64,000 nt of DNA from contig NZ_JABLSI010000022.1 of assembly GCF_019303475.1 (NCBI RefSeq), positions 1 through 64,000 of the forward strand. The letters are read 5' to 3'. This document shows, one piece after another, positions 35,255 through 43,872 of the stretch. This DNA comes from Streptomyces sp. JJ38. Its GTDB lineage: Bacteria; Actinomycetota; Actinomycetes; Streptomycetales; Streptomycetaceae. The notes under the pieces are model-generated. The model was given only the letters and a program-made list of their open reading frames with translations. It did no database searches and was not told where the DNA came from. Numbering within the stretch: position 1 is the first letter of the stretch; every line of letters starts with the position of its first letter. The translations under genes were made by a program, and so were the position numbers.

Positions 35255-35828
35255 GGTCCTCCTCGAACTCCCGGTCGCACTCCGCGATCTTCGCTCGGTC
35301 GGTGCCCGCGTCCTCCAGGCACTCCCGGTAGGTACCGAACTCCTCGGTGTTCCAGAACGCGATGCCCACCGCGAGGGCGAGTGTCGAGCCGATCAGGGCC
35401 AGGCCGCCGAGCACGAGGCCGACGATGCCGAGGGCCGGGCTCGTCGCCTCGCCACGGTTCTTGCGCCGCACGTGCAGGATGCCGAAGATCACGGCGAGCA
35501 GCCCGAGCAGCAGTCCGCCGAGGACCGTCCAGAACAGCAGCGCGGCGATGATGCCGAGCACCAGTGCCGTGATGCCGAAGCCGTTGCGCGGTGGGAGCGG
35601 CGGAGCGCCGTAGGGTCCGCTGTACCCGCCCGGTCCGCCGTACCCACCGGGCCCGCCGTACCCGCCGGGCCCGCCCGGACCACCCGGAGGGCCGTACCCG
35701 CCCTGGCCGCCGTATCCGCCCGAGCCGGGGGGCGGGCCGTACGGGTCCTGGGGCCGGCCCGCGGAGCCGGGCCCGCCGTGGGATTCCTCGGGTCCTGGCC
35801 CGTGCGGGGGCGGGGGGTTCGACGTCAT
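35244..35828 (-). CDS. DUF4190 membrane protein with Gly/Tyr/Pro-rich head
   Basis: The product is 194 residues. Residues 1-80 are a low-complexity cytoplasmic head with repeated GGYGGP units. Two hydrophobic hairpin segments follow (about 85-115 and 130-157), with FGILHVRRKNRGEA between them, the DUF4190 pattern. A short acidic tail (REFEEDLNR) ends it. Such heads may drive self-association. Function is unknown. Confidence 0.85.
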   Translation of the reverse strand: MTSNPPPPHGPGPEESHGGPGSAGRPQDPYGPPPGSGGYGGQGGYGPPGGPGGPGGYGGPGGYGGPGGYSGPYGAPPLPPRNGFGITALVLGIIAALLFWTVLGGLLLGLLAVIFGILHVRRKNRGEATSPALGIVGLVLGGLALIGSTLALAVGIAFWNTEEFGTYRECLEDAGTDRAKIAECDREFEEDLNR

Positions 35829-35956
35829 ACCGCAATCCTTTCAGACGGGGTCGGGGTGAACCGGCCGGTGGCGGGGTGATGACCCGTGCCGGTTACCCGG
35901 GTTCGGATTTCCGTAACAGCCGATCGTCCGTACGGGGGAGCCGGGTGCCGCGCGGG

Positions 35957-37126
35957 TCAGCTCAGCCCGGCCGTGCGGGCCCGCGCGACGGCCGGTCCGA
36001 TCGCCGCGGCCAGGGCGTCCACGTCGGCCCGGGTGGAGGTGTGGCCGAGGGAGAAGCGCAGAGTGCCGCGCGCCAGTTCCGGGTCGGCGCCGGTGGCGAG
36101 GACGACGTGGCTGGGCTGGGCGATGCCGGCCGTGCAGGCGGACCCCGTCGAGCACTCGATGCCCTGGGCGTCCAGCAGGAGCAGGAGGGAGTCGCCCTCA
36201 CAGCCGGGGAAGGCGAAGTGGGCGTTGGCGGGCAGCCGGCCGGACGGGTCCGGGTCGCCGCCGAGTACGGCGTCGGGGACGGCGGTGCGGACGGCGTCGA
36301 CCAAGGCGTCCCGCAGGGCGCCGACGTCGCGGGCGAACTCGGCCTGCCGCGCCGCCGCGCGCTCGGCGGCCACCGAGAAGGCGGCGATGGCCGGTACGTC
36401 CAGGGTGCCGGAGCGCACGTCGCGCTCCTGGCCGCCGCCGTGCAGCAGGGGCTCGGGCGCCTGGTCCCGGCCGAGGACGAGCGCGCCGATGCCGTAGGGG
36501 CCTCCGGTCTTGTGCCCGCTGACGGCCATCGACGCGAGACGGGAGGCGCCGAAGTCGACCTCGGTCTGGCCCAGCGCCTGGACGGCGTCCGCGTGCAGGG
36601 GCACCTCGGCCGCGCGGGCCACCTCGGCCAGCTCCGCCACGGGCTGGAGGGTGCCGATCTCGTTGTTGGCCCACATGACGGTGGCCAGGGCCACGTCCGC
36701 CGGGTCGTGCTCGATCGCCTCGCGCAGCGCCTCGGGGTGCACCCGGCCCACGCCGTCGACGGGCAGCCACTCCACCCGGGCCCCCTCGTGGTCGGCCAGC
36801 CAGTGCACGGCGTCCAGCACGGCGTGGTGCTCGACGGGACTCGCGAGCACCCGGGTGCGGCGCGGGTCGGCGTCCCGGCGGGACCAGAACAGGCCCTTGA
36901 CGGCAAGGTTGTCGGCCTCGGTGCCGCCGGAGGTGAAGACGATCTCGCTGGGGCGGGCCCCCAGCGCGGCGGCCAGGCGTTCTCTGGACTCCTCGACCGT
37001 GCGCCGGGCCCGGCGCCCCGCCGCGTGCAGGGAGGAGGCGTTTCCGGTGACGGCGAGCTGGGCGGTCAGCTCCCGGACCGCCTCCGGCAGCATGGGCGTT
37101 GTGGCGGCGTGATCGAGGTAGGCCAT
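35957..37126 (-). CDS. Cysteine desulfurase (IscS/NifS family)
   Basis: This PLP enzyme releases sulfur from cysteine as a protein-bound persulfide. The product is 389 residues. It opens AYLDHAATTPMLPEAV. The PLP lysine is in SGHKTGGPYGIGAL and the catalytic cysteine loop reads ECSTGSACTAGIAQPSHVV. The loop length is that of IscS-like group I enzymes. It is the probable sulfur source for MnmA on the same strand. Confidence 0.96.
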   Translation of the reverse strand: MAYLDHAATTPMLPEAVRELTAQLAVTGNASSLHAAGRRARRTVEESRERLAAALGARPSEIVFTSGGTEADNLAVKGLFWSRRDADPRRTRVLASPVEHHAVLDAVHWLADHEGARVEWLPVDGVGRVHPEALREAIEHDPADVALATVMWANNEIGTLQPVAELAEVARAAEVPLHADAVQALGQTEVDFGASRLASMAVSGHKTGGPYGIGALVLGRDQAPEPLLHGGGQERDVRSGTLDVPAIAAFSVAAERAAARQAEFARDVGALRDALVDAVRTAVPDAVLGGDPDPSGRLPANAHFAFPGCEGDSLLLLLDAQGIECSTGSACTAGIAQPSHVVLATGADPELARGTLRFSLGHTSTRADVDALAAAIGPAVARARTAGLS

Positions 37127-37245
37127 GGTGCGGCAATTCTACGAGTCCCCGTCACCCGTCCGGAGGCACATACCGGTCGACTGCCGCGGGATGCCCGGGA
37201 CGGCGGGTCGTGCGGGGAGGCGCGCCGTGCGCCGGGCCCGGAGCG

Positions 37246-38133
37246 TCAGGGGCCGGGCAGCCGGTGGGCCCGGGCGGCGTCGAGCAGCGGGGCGAGGAGG
37301 TCGCCGTGTTCCGCGATGCGGCCGGGCAGGGCGTGGACGTCGAAGCGCAGGGGCCGGCCGGTGCGGCCCGCTGCCACTTCTTCCCAGGTCAGCGGCGTGG
37401 ATACGGACGGCGTCGGGGCCGCCCGCGCGGTGTAGGGCGCGGCTGTGGTCTTGGCCGCGTTGTTCTGGCTGTGGTCGATGAAGACCCGGCCCGGGCGCAG
37501 GCTCCGGTCCATCCGGTGGACGGCGAGGCCGTCCAGCTCGCGTTCGGCGTGGGCAGCGAGCCGCTTCGCGTAGCGGCTCACCTCGTCGGACGGCGTCGGG
37601 CGCAGGGCGGCCATGAGGTGGAGGCCCTTGCCGCCTGAGGTCTTGGGCCATGCTTCCAGGCCGTCCTCGGCGAGCCGCTCGCGCAGCCACTCCGCGACGG
37701 CGCAGCACTCGGCGACGGTGGCCGGCGCGCCGGGGTCGAGGTCGAGGACCAGTCGGTCGGCCTGGGCCGGGTTCTCGTGCCGCCACTGCGGCACGTGCAG
37801 CTCCGTGACGAGGTTGGCCGCCCAGATGAGGGCGGGCAGGTCGTCGATGACGACCTGTCGGCCGGTCGAGCGGCTGGAGCGGGGCACCTCGGCGACCGTC
37901 ACCCACTCGGGGGTGCCCGGGGGCACGTTCTTGCTGAAGAACGCCTCGCCCGTCGAGCCGTCGGGGTAGCGCAGGAAGCTGACCGGCCGCCCGGTGAGGT
38001 GGGGGAGGAGGGCGTCGGCGCAGGTGGCGTAGTAGTGGATCAGCTCGCCCTTGGTGGTGCCGTCGGGGTACAGGACCTTGTCCAGGTTGCTGAGGGCCAG
38101 CCGTCGGCCCGCCACGTTCGTCATCGGCGGCAT
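37246..38133 (-). CDS. LigD-type polymerase domain protein (NHEJ)
   Basis: This is a primase/polymerase-fold enzyme that fills gaps during Ku-dependent end joining. The product is 295 residues from ATG 38133; an ATG at 38124 is an alternative, and the longer open frame is not domain-like. Motifs are LSNLDKVLYPDGTTKGELI, the metal-binding DLDPG, KTSGGKGLH, and DHSQNNAAKTTAAPY. It is a stand-alone polymerase module without the ligase and phosphoesterase domains of mycobacterial LigD. It is divergent from ku with a 67-base gap. Confidence 0.95.
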   Translation of the reverse strand: MPPMTNVAGRRLALSNLDKVLYPDGTTKGELIHYYATCADALLPHLTGRPVSFLRYPDGSTGEAFFSKNVPPGTPEWVTVAEVPRSSRSTGRQVVIDDLPALIWAANLVTELHVPQWRHENPAQADRLVLDLDPGAPATVAECCAVAEWLRERLAEDGLEAWPKTSGGKGLHLMAALRPTPSDEVSRYAKRLAAHAERELDGLAVHRMDRSLRPGRVFIDHSQNNAAKTTAAPYTARAAPTPSVSTPLTWEEVAAGRTGRPLRFDVHALPGRIAEHGDLLAPLLDAARAHRLPGP

Positions 38134-38200
38134 AACCTGATAATCCCATGGAGTGCTCGCAAATAGGGTGTAGTGGACGACTCCGGCGAGGAGTGATGAC

Positions 38201-39199
38201 GTGCGGTCCATCTGGAAGGGCTCGATCTCGTTCGGCCTGGTCAGCATCCCCATCCAGCTCTACGGCGCGACGCAGAGCCACACGGTCGCCTTTCACCAGG
38301 TCCACACGGCCGAGGGCTGCGGCGGGCGCATCCGCTACCGCAAGTTCTGCGAGCTGGAGGAGGTCGAGGTGCCGCCCGAGGAGATCGGCAAGGGGTACAG
38401 GACGGCCGACGGCGACACCGTCCTCCTCACCGACGAGGACCTGGCCTCCCTGCCCCTGCCGACCGCCCGGACCATCGACATCCTCTCCTTCGTACCGCTG
38501 GACGACATCGACCCGATCCAGCTCGACCGCGCCTACTACCTCAGCGCCGAGACGGCTGCGGCGGGCAAGCCCTACGTCCTGCTCCGGGAGGCCCTGAAGC
38601 GCAGCGGCAAGGCGGCCGTGGCCAAGTTCGCGCTGCGCGGCCGGGAGTCGCTCGGCCTGCTGCGGGCCGTGGACGACACCCTCGTGCTGCACTCGATGCT
38701 CTGGCCCGACGAGGTGCGCTCCTCCGGCGGCCTCGCGCCCGCTGCCGACGTCACCGTCCGGGACGCCGAACTGGACATGGCCGAGACGCTGATGGACTCC
38801 CTGGGCGACCTCGACTGGGGCGGGCTGCACGACGACTACCGTGCCGCCGTCGAGGAGCTCGTCGAGGCCAAGCAGGAGGGGCGGGAACCGGCCGAGGCGG
38901 CGCCCGAGCCGCGCGGCCGCGTCATCGACCTGATGGCCGCGCTGGAGAGCAGCGTCGCCGCGGCGCGGGAGGCGCGCGGCGGCGAGCGTGAGGGCACCGG
39001 CACCGTGACCGAGCTGCGGCGCGAGGAGGAGAAGCCCCGCAAGAGGGCGGCGAAGAAGGCCGCCGCGAAGAAGCCGCCGCCCCGGAAGCGCGCCGATAAG
39101 CAGACCGCCTCCGGTGAGACGCCCCCGCGCAAGGCGGCGAAGAAGCAGCCCGCGAAGAAGACGGCCGCCAGGAAGACCACCCGCAAGCGCGCCTCCTGA
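38201..39199 (+). CDS. ku: Ku DNA end-binding protein
   Basis: The homodimeric ring binds double-strand ends and recruits the NHEJ ligase and polymerase. The product is 332 residues from GTG 38201 (GAGGAG upstream). The Ku core is residues 1-250: MRSIWKGSISFGLVSIPI, GGRIRYRKFCELEEVEV, and HSMLWPDEVR. The C-terminal 80 residues are a Lys/Ala/Pro-rich tail (KKAAAKK repeats), as in other Streptomyces Ku proteins, likely for nonspecific DNA binding. It is divergent from the polymerase gene, so the two are probably co-regulated. Confidence 0.97.
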   Translation: MRSIWKGSISFGLVSIPIQLYGATQSHTVAFHQVHTAEGCGGRIRYRKFCELEEVEVPPEEIGKGYRTADGDTVLLTDEDLASLPLPTARTIDILSFVPLDDIDPIQLDRAYYLSAETAAAGKPYVLLREALKRSGKAAVAKFALRGRESLGLLRAVDDTLVLHSMLWPDEVRSSGGLAPAADVTVRDAELDMAETLMDSLGDLDWGGLHDDYRAAVEELVEAKQEGREPAEAAPEPRGRVIDLMAALESSVAAAREARGGEREGTGTVTELRREEEKPRKRAAKKAAAKKPPPRKRADKQTASGETPPRKAAKKQPAKKTAARKTTRKRAS

Positions 39200-39214
39200 G
39201 CGCCTCGCGGAGGC

Positions 39215-39841
39215 TCAGGCCTGCCACAGGAAGAGGGCCTCCCGGCACGGCTCGCACGCGAAGCCGTAGCCGCAGCCCCCGCCCCCGAAGTAGGCCGCCG
39301 TCCGGTGGTCGTGGCCCTCCTCCCACTGGGCCACGAAGGCCGTCCGCCGGCCGCAGCGCGCGCACGTCGGCGTCTCGTCGCCCTGGAGCCACGAGGGTTC
39401 CCCGCCGAGCCGTCCCAGCACGTCGCCCAGCGGCCGGTCCCGCGCCTTGGCCCAGCGGGTGGACGCGTCGTAGTAGTCGGCGGCGTCGACGTCCGCGTAC
39501 CGCACGGCGCAGACCTCACCCAGACGAGTGCGCCCCGAGGGCGGCACCTGGGCCGGGCTCGCCCCTTCGGCGGGCAGGAGCAGCGCCCGGTTGCCGCCCG
39601 ATCGCGGCGCCCAGGCCGCGCAGTTGCCCCGGTCGTTGTCGCACATGAAGACGGCGAGCAGCCCCCGGCCGTCCGGGCCCCCGAGGTCGTCCATCCGCAC
39701 CTGCGCGAGGAACTGGAGGGCGCCGCCGCAGGCCGAACACCTCGGCCACGTGAACCCCTCGGGCACGAGCGGCACCCCGCCCGTCCGCGTCACCGCCGCG
39801 TCCTCGGCCGCCGTGCCGCCATACGTCATCAACCTGATCAC
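39215..39841 (-). CDS. Cysteine-rich DUF1963-like protein
   Basis: The product is 208 residues from GTG 39841; ATG 39829 is an alternative, and the longer frame is only Gly/Arg-rich. GGVPLVPEGFTWPRCSACGG followed by LQFLAQVRMDDL is the opening pattern of the DUF1963/YwqG family. It also has several zinc-ribbon-like pairs: CSACGG, CARCGR and CEPC. Function is unknown. It is convergent with ku, 15 bases apart. Confidence 0.7.
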   Translation of the reverse strand: MIRLMTYGGTAAEDAAVTRTGGVPLVPEGFTWPRCSACGGALQFLAQVRMDDLGGPDGRGLLAVFMCDNDRGNCAAWAPRSGGNRALLLPAEGASPAQVPPSGRTRLGEVCAVRYADVDAADYYDASTRWAKARDRPLGDVLGRLGGEPSWLQGDETPTCARCGRRTAFVAQWEEGHDHRTAAYFGGGGCGYGFACEPCREALFLWQA

Positions 39842-40444
39842 GACACCAGACTGACACCCGCCGCGCCCCCGGCCACCGCGTGACCCGCGGGGGTGCCGCC
39901 GCCGTCCGGTGCCGCCCCGCGCGCCAGGGGCTGGGGGCTCGGGCGCCAGCCCTGTCATCGCTTGCGCGTCCGGATGCTCCTCGCTGCCGAGGCGAAGCCA
40001 TTCCGTCCGAACTCGCGGTCCTCTCCGCTGCGGTCGGACGTGGCGGAGCGCACCAAGGCCCTCCTCCCAGGGGAAGGCGTCACCCCGGCCCTGCTTGGCG
40101 GATGGGGTTCGCCTGGTGCGAAATCGACTCGGACGCCTCGCGGTCGCCGACCCCTCACCGGCGGTGGGGGCAGCCGCTGTCCTGTGGGCCCGCGTGCTGC
40201 TGATCCTCGCCGAGGCAGCACGGGATGAGGGATGGCCCGGCTGGCAGTCCGAATGGTCGGACCGCTGCGAGTACTACGTAGTGGCGACGAAGAGCCCTTC
40301 GGTACCTGCGGAGCGGAGGACCGTAGCCACGGTCGACCGCGCCCACTGTGTAACCAATCCGTCCCCCTGTGCAACCGTCCCGGCCTATCGTGTGTCTCAT
40401 CCACGCCGTCCCCCCAGCCACTCTCCCGCTGAGAGGTTCTGCTC
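39842..40444. other. Gene-poor 600-base stretch with a possible gene remnant
   Basis: No gene here is convincing. One + strand stretch from GTG 40116 to about 40370 has coding-like composition and reads AAAVLWARVLLILAEAARDE and SEWSDRCEYYVVA. Its frame runs on into the start of the PASTA gene without a sensible end, so it is at best a remnant. Two partial direct repeats (CTGTGTAACC and CTGTGCAACC) at about 40347-40377 lie 70-100 bases before the PASTA gene and could be regulator sites. G+C is lower than in neighbouring genes. Confidence 0.3.
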
Positions 40445-41098
40445 ATGCGTCTCCGCATCCGTGCCGTTGCCGCCGCGACCGTTGCCGCCGTGCTCGTCGG
40501 CACTGGTGGCTGCACCGAAGACACCGCTTCCGAGGGCACGAAGGATGCCAATCCGTCCGCAACGGAAGACACCACCGCCCCGGGCAAGGATCCAGCTGAC
40601 GAACCCGCCACGGAGACCGCCGAACTGCCAGACCTCACCGGCAAGGGCCTCCAGGTAGCCCAGGATGCCGCGCAGGCCGCAGGGTTCCACGTACTCACCT
40701 CGCACGACTCGGCGGGGCGGGACCGCAAGCAGGCGTTCGACCGCAACTGGAAGGTGTGCTTCCAGACTCCGGCGGCAGGTGAGCATCCGACGGACATCGA
40801 AGTGGACTTCGGGACGGTGAAGCTGGAGGAGGACTGCCCTGCGCAGGACGTCAAGGACTCGGCGCCGGAGGCGACCGAGGGCACGATGCCGGATGTTGTT
40901 GGAGAGTCAGCCAACGTCGCGCGTGACGCGCTTCCCGACAATGCGTCCATCACTGTGAACGACGTGTCCGGTGAGGATCGGGCGGTGCTGATGGAGTCGA
41001 ACTGGCAGGTGTGTTCGCAGGAGCCGGCTGCTGGGGCGCCGTTTGCAGGGGAGCCGGTGACACTGAGCGTGGTGAAGTTCGAAGAATCCTGCCCGTGA
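40445..41098 (+). CDS. PASTA-domain lipoprotein
   Basis: The product is 217 residues. A lipoprotein signal has lipobox VGTGGC, followed by an acidic Thr/Glu/Pro linker (about 28-60). Two PASTA-like repeats cover about 60-130 (LPDLTGKGLQVAQDAAQAAGF) and 140-217 (MPDVVGESANVARDAL). PASTA modules usually sit on Ser/Thr kinases or penicillin-binding proteins and bind cell-wall fragments or beta-lactams; here they are on a free lipoprotein. Each repeat ends with a Cys pair (KVCFQTP...EDCP, QVCSQEP...ESCP), suggesting a disulfide. It starts a variable island. Confidence 0.85.
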   Translation: MRLRIRAVAAATVAAVLVGTGGCTEDTASEGTKDANPSATEDTTAPGKDPADEPATETAELPDLTGKGLQVAQDAAQAAGFHVLTSHDSAGRDRKQAFDRNWKVCFQTPAAGEHPTDIEVDFGTVKLEEDCPAQDVKDSAPEATEGTMPDVVGESANVARDALPDNASITVNDVSGEDRAVLMESNWQVCSQEPAAGAPFAGEPVTLSVVKFEESCP

Positions 41099-41293
41099 CC
41101 GGCACCAGCACCGTAACTCACGCGGGCGCACAGCTCGACGGCTATGTTGTTTCCCCCATTTCGTCGGCCGCTGCCCTGGGGGCGGTGGTCTACCCGCTAC
41201 TCCCGTACGTGGCATTCTCGCGCAATCCCCCACCACGCAGGCGCCATTCCACGCATCCTGGAGGCCCAGCCCCTGCCGCGAAAGGAGCCCTGC

Positions 41294-41720
41294 GTGCTCA
41301 GGTTCATCGGCACCACCAGCGACGAAGGTGAATGCCCCACCCTCTACGAGGACACCGAGACTGGCGACATCATTGTCCAAGGCGACACGGTTCGAACGCG
41401 TCCGGATCGTCGACAACCCGCCGACCGAGGGCCAGAGGTTCCTGCTCGCCAGCGCCCTCGGCAACGTCAACGCCGGCGAGGATATTCGGAACCTCTACCG
41501 ATCGGCTGCTGAAGAGCTCGCCCTGCCAGCCTATGACTTCTGGCTGTTCGACTCGCGCCTGGTCGCACGCTTCCACTTCGGGGAAGTCGAAGAGACCCTC
41601 GGTGTAGAACTCCTCGACGACCCGACCTTCGTCGTAGAAGCGTGCAAGGCCCGTGATGCCGCCTGGCACTACGCCGTTCCTACCGCCGACTTCCAGGCCC
41701 AGGCGCGGGTACGTTCCTAG
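41294..41720 (+). pseudogene. Fusion scar of two DUF genes (small partner + DUF6879)
   Basis: From GTG 41294 (AAAGGAG upstream) the frame reads LRFIGTTSDEGECPTLYEDT and on to IIVQGDTV. This is the start of a small actinobacterial protein usually found beside DUF6879 and XRE genes. At about 41388 that frame degenerates into Arg-rich nonsense. The adjacent frame instead reads RFERVRIVDNPPTEGQRFLL, GEDIRNLYRSAAEELALPAY, and FWLFDSRLVARFHFGE to the stop at 41720, the C-terminal two thirds of a DUF6879 protein. Both the tail of gene one and the head of gene two are missing. The join lies at ACGGTTCGAA. A deletion with frameshift is the simplest reading. A GTG at 41328 could still start the second frame. 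Confidence 0.7.
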
Positions 41721-41721
41721 C

Positions 41722-42564
41722 GTGAGCACAGACTTCCAGACGGCCCGGATCGCACTCGGTGCGCGGCTTCGTGAGCTCCGCACCGAGACCGGGCTCAGCG
41801 GCAAGGAGTTCGCCAACCGCCTGGGCTGGCAGGCATCCAAGGTGAGCAGGCTGGAAAACGGAAGGCAGACCGCGACCGTCGAGGACCTGGAGACGTGGGC
41901 ACGCGCTGCCGGCTCACCCGAGGCCACCCCAGACCTGACCACACGCCTGCGCTCCCTCGAACGCGGCCATAGCTCCTGGCGGCGTCAACTGGCAGCCGGT
42001 CACCGTGCTGTTCAGGACCTGAAGGTCATCGAGCACCAGCGGACAACGACTACGCGCGGCTACGAGGCCACCGTGGTGCCCGGCCTGTTCCAGACCCCGG
42101 ACTACGCCCGTCACGTGCTGTTGCACAGCGCCAGCCTGCACGGCACGAAGCGGGACACCGACGAGGCCGTACGGTCCCGGATGCGGCGCCAGGAGGTCCT
42201 GTACGAGCCGGGGAAGCGCTTCCGGGTGTTGCTGTGGGAGGGGGCACTGCACGTCCTCGTCTGCCCGCGCGAGGTGATGGCCGCGCAGCTGGACCGGCTC
42301 GCGGGCCTCATCGGACGAGACACCGTGACCCTCGGTATCGTGCCGCTCGGCGCACCGATGTCGGTCACAGCGAAGCACGGCTTCTGGGTCTTCGACGAGA
42401 AGCGGGTGACCGTCGAGACGATCAGCACGGAACTCCGCTTCACCTCGGCCGAGGACGTCGCGTCGTATGTACGCGTGTGGGATCGGCTCGACCAGTCGGC
42501 CGTGTACGGCCCTCCGGCGCACCGGCTGATCGCGCGAGCCCGCGCAAGCCTGACGATCGCCTAG
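41722..42564 (+). CDS. XRE-family regulator with DUF5753 domain
   Basis: The product is 280 residues. An N-terminal helix-turn-helix (about 10-65: LGARLRELRTETGLSGKEFA, then WQASKVSRLENGRQTAT) is followed by the DUF5753 domain (about 95-275: TTTRGYEATVVPGLFQTPDYAR, RMRRQEVLYEPGKRFRVLLWEGAL, quoted in part). Such WhiJ-like proteins are abundant in Streptomyces and usually pair with small DUF397 (BldB/AbaA-like) or DUF6879 partners. GTG 41722 lies one base past the pseudogene stop. No DUF397 gene is next to it. Confidence 0.92.
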   Translation: MSTDFQTARIALGARLRELRTETGLSGKEFANRLGWQASKVSRLENGRQTATVEDLETWARAAGSPEATPDLTTRLRSLERGHSSWRRQLAAGHRAVQDLKVIEHQRTTTTRGYEATVVPGLFQTPDYARHVLLHSASLHGTKRDTDEAVRSRMRRQEVLYEPGKRFRVLLWEGALHVLVCPREVMAAQLDRLAGLIGRDTVTLGIVPLGAPMSVTAKHGFWVFDEKRVTVETISTELRFTSAEDVASYVRVWDRLDQSAVYGPPAHRLIARARASLTIA

Positions 42565-42593
42565 GCATCCGGCCACAACGACCGATCACACAA

Positions 42594-42613
42594 GCGCAAT
42601 CGCGCGCAATCGC
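42594..42613. repeat. Tandem 10-bp direct repeat upstream of small-gene cluster
   Basis: GCGCAATCGC occurs twice head-to-tail, 38 bases before the start of the first small gene and 30 bases after the XRE gene. The position and 10-bp period (one helical turn) fit a regulator binding site. Confidence 0.5.
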
Positions 42614-42651
42614 CGCACAACGAATCACCGGCGACCCCTAGCTTCCTGGCC

Positions 42652-43068
42652 ATGGACGTAGGGACACGCAACCCCATCCGCGCGGCCAGACCTGACTGGC
42701 TGCCCGACGAGCACACCCTGGCCGCCGTAGCGGCCGGCCGCTGGTGGGACGCGATCCGCGTCGAAGGCGACCTCGGCACCCGGCTCGCCAACACCCTCCT
42801 CGACGCTCAGGGCCGCCGCTGCGGCCCCGTCGTACGAGACCCGCTTGGGCCCCGGCCAACGACGTACTTCCTCGTGGCCGCAGGAACGTCCGCCCGCTGG
42901 GCCGAGCCCGGCACCGAGGCCCTGGGCGTGTGCTGCTACGTCGTACTACCCGGCAACCTGGACGGAGACACGAGGACCGTCCACTGGGTTTCTCCGCCGC
43001 GCGACCGTCTCGTCGGCGCCACCACGCTGCGTCGCCTGCTGCCGACCCTGCGGGAGGTCCCGTCATGA
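42652..43068 (+). CDS. Small protein of unknown function (first of a coupled pair)
   Basis: The product is 138 residues. It contains AAGRWWDAIRVEGDLG, GRRCGPVVRDPLG, TTYFLVAAGTSARW and TRTVHWVSPP, a pattern I recall from uncharacterised Streptomyces proteins next to XRE regulators. No catalytic motif is recognised. It starts at ATG 42652 with a modest upstream site. Its stop overlaps the next gene start (ATGA). The same order of elements is seen in the next gene product. Confidence 0.75.
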   Translation: MDVGTRNPIRAARPDWLPDEHTLAAVAAGRWWDAIRVEGDLGTRLANTLLDAQGRRCGPVVRDPLGPRPTTYFLVAAGTSARWAEPGTEALGVCCYVVLPGNLDGDTRTVHWVSPPRDRLVGATTLRRLLPTLREVPS

Positions 43069-43508
43069 CACGCCCCGGGAATGTCTGGCTCGCCGAGACG
43101 GCCGGGCAGCCTGACGGCGTTCGGCGGGTGTGGCGGAACGAGGACCTGGCCGCGATCAGCACTGGCAGAGCGTGGCTCGCGCTGGGGGCGCCACTGCTGC
43201 GCAGCGTGGACTTCATGCAGCCGCTGAATCGCGCTGGACAGCTCGGGCCAATGCTCGCGTACCCGGAAGCGGACCGGAGCTGGTGGCTGGTGCCGCTCGA
43301 CGCCGAGAACGCAGTTGCTGATCTGCCGATGCTGACCGTCCGTCCGGCAGGCTGGCGGCTGCTGTGTCCGCCTGCGGACGGGTACGCGCGGGGCAGGGTG
43401 TGGCCGGAACGGCGGACGGCAGCGGGATGCTCACTCCACCGGACATCCTCGGTGCGTGCTGTGGACGCGGCGGGCTGCCTGCGGAGGCATGCGGATGAGC
43501 CGCTCTGA
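43065..43508 (+). CDS. Small protein of unknown function (divergent paralogue of the preceding gene)
   Basis: The product is 147 residues from ATG 43065 (GGAGG 7 bases upstream). STGRAWLALGAPLL, GQLGPMLAYPEADRSWWLVP and LTVRPAGWRLLCPPADGY follow the same layout as the preceding product (GRWW..., GP..., LVAAG, ...PP). They are therefore probably related and may act together. It overlaps the next gene by 14 bases. Function is unknown. Confidence 0.72.
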   Translation: MTRPGNVWLAETAGQPDGVRRVWRNEDLAAISTGRAWLALGAPLLRSVDFMQPLNRAGQLGPMLAYPEADRSWWLVPLDAENAVADLPMLTVRPAGWRLLCPPADGYARGRVWPERRTAAGCSLHRTSSVRAVDAAGCLRRHADEPL

Positions 43509-43872
43509 GGCCGCACGTGCAGCCCTGACTGCCGACCAGCTTCGGGCGGACACGGCATGGGGCGACTGGATCAGGCACGCTCGCGACTGCCCGAAGTGCG
43601 GTCACGTCGGCGGCTTGTGCGAGGAGCGTGTCGCCCTGAACCGGACGTGGTTCGCAGCGCGAGCGGCAGCGGAGGTCCCGCCGCCGCAGGGGCCGCCGTA
43701 CGAACGGCACAGCCGCGAGGGCCTGACCGACGAACAGGTGCGCGGCGAGGCATGCGTCCACTGCGGCGCCGACCTCGACAGCACGGCCCTGGACGTGCCG
43801 CCGCAGCGTTCCCGCTGGTACGGCTCCCTGTCGTTCTGGTTTCCGAGGGCCTGCCCCGGCTGCCGCCCGTGA
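43495..43872 (+). CDS. Small zinc-ribbon-like protein
   Basis: The product is 125 residues from ATG 43495 (GGAGG 7 bases upstream). It has paired cysteines CPKCGHVGGLC (about 36-46), CVHCGADLD (about 85-93) and CPGC at the end, a zinc-ribbon arrangement with an intervening Arg/Ala-rich helix. Function is unknown. It belongs to the coupled small-gene string. Confidence 0.72.
   Translation: MSRSEAARAALTADQLRADTAWGDWIRHARDCPKCGHVGGLCEERVALNRTWFAARAAAEVPPPQGPPYERHSREGLTDEQVRGEACVHCGADLDSTALDVPPQRSRWYGSLSFWFPRACPGCRP

Noticed and set aside
35630-35725. Tandem GC-rich repeats that could suggest a minisatellite or array
   Set aside because: They encode the GGYGGP head of the DUF4190 protein and are explained by the coding sequence; spacing is not CRISPR-like.
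39955-41121. Minus-strand open frame of 388 codons opposite the PASTA gene
   Set aside because: Ser/Thr-rich translation is the mirror of the lipoprotein gene; the + strand gene has a lipobox, domain repeats and a ribosome binding site.
41380-41400. GGTTCGAA at the pseudogene junction, similar to a tRNA T-arm and so a possible integration site
   Set aside because: No acceptor stem, anticodon arm or CCA side can be folded around it, and no integrase gene is present.
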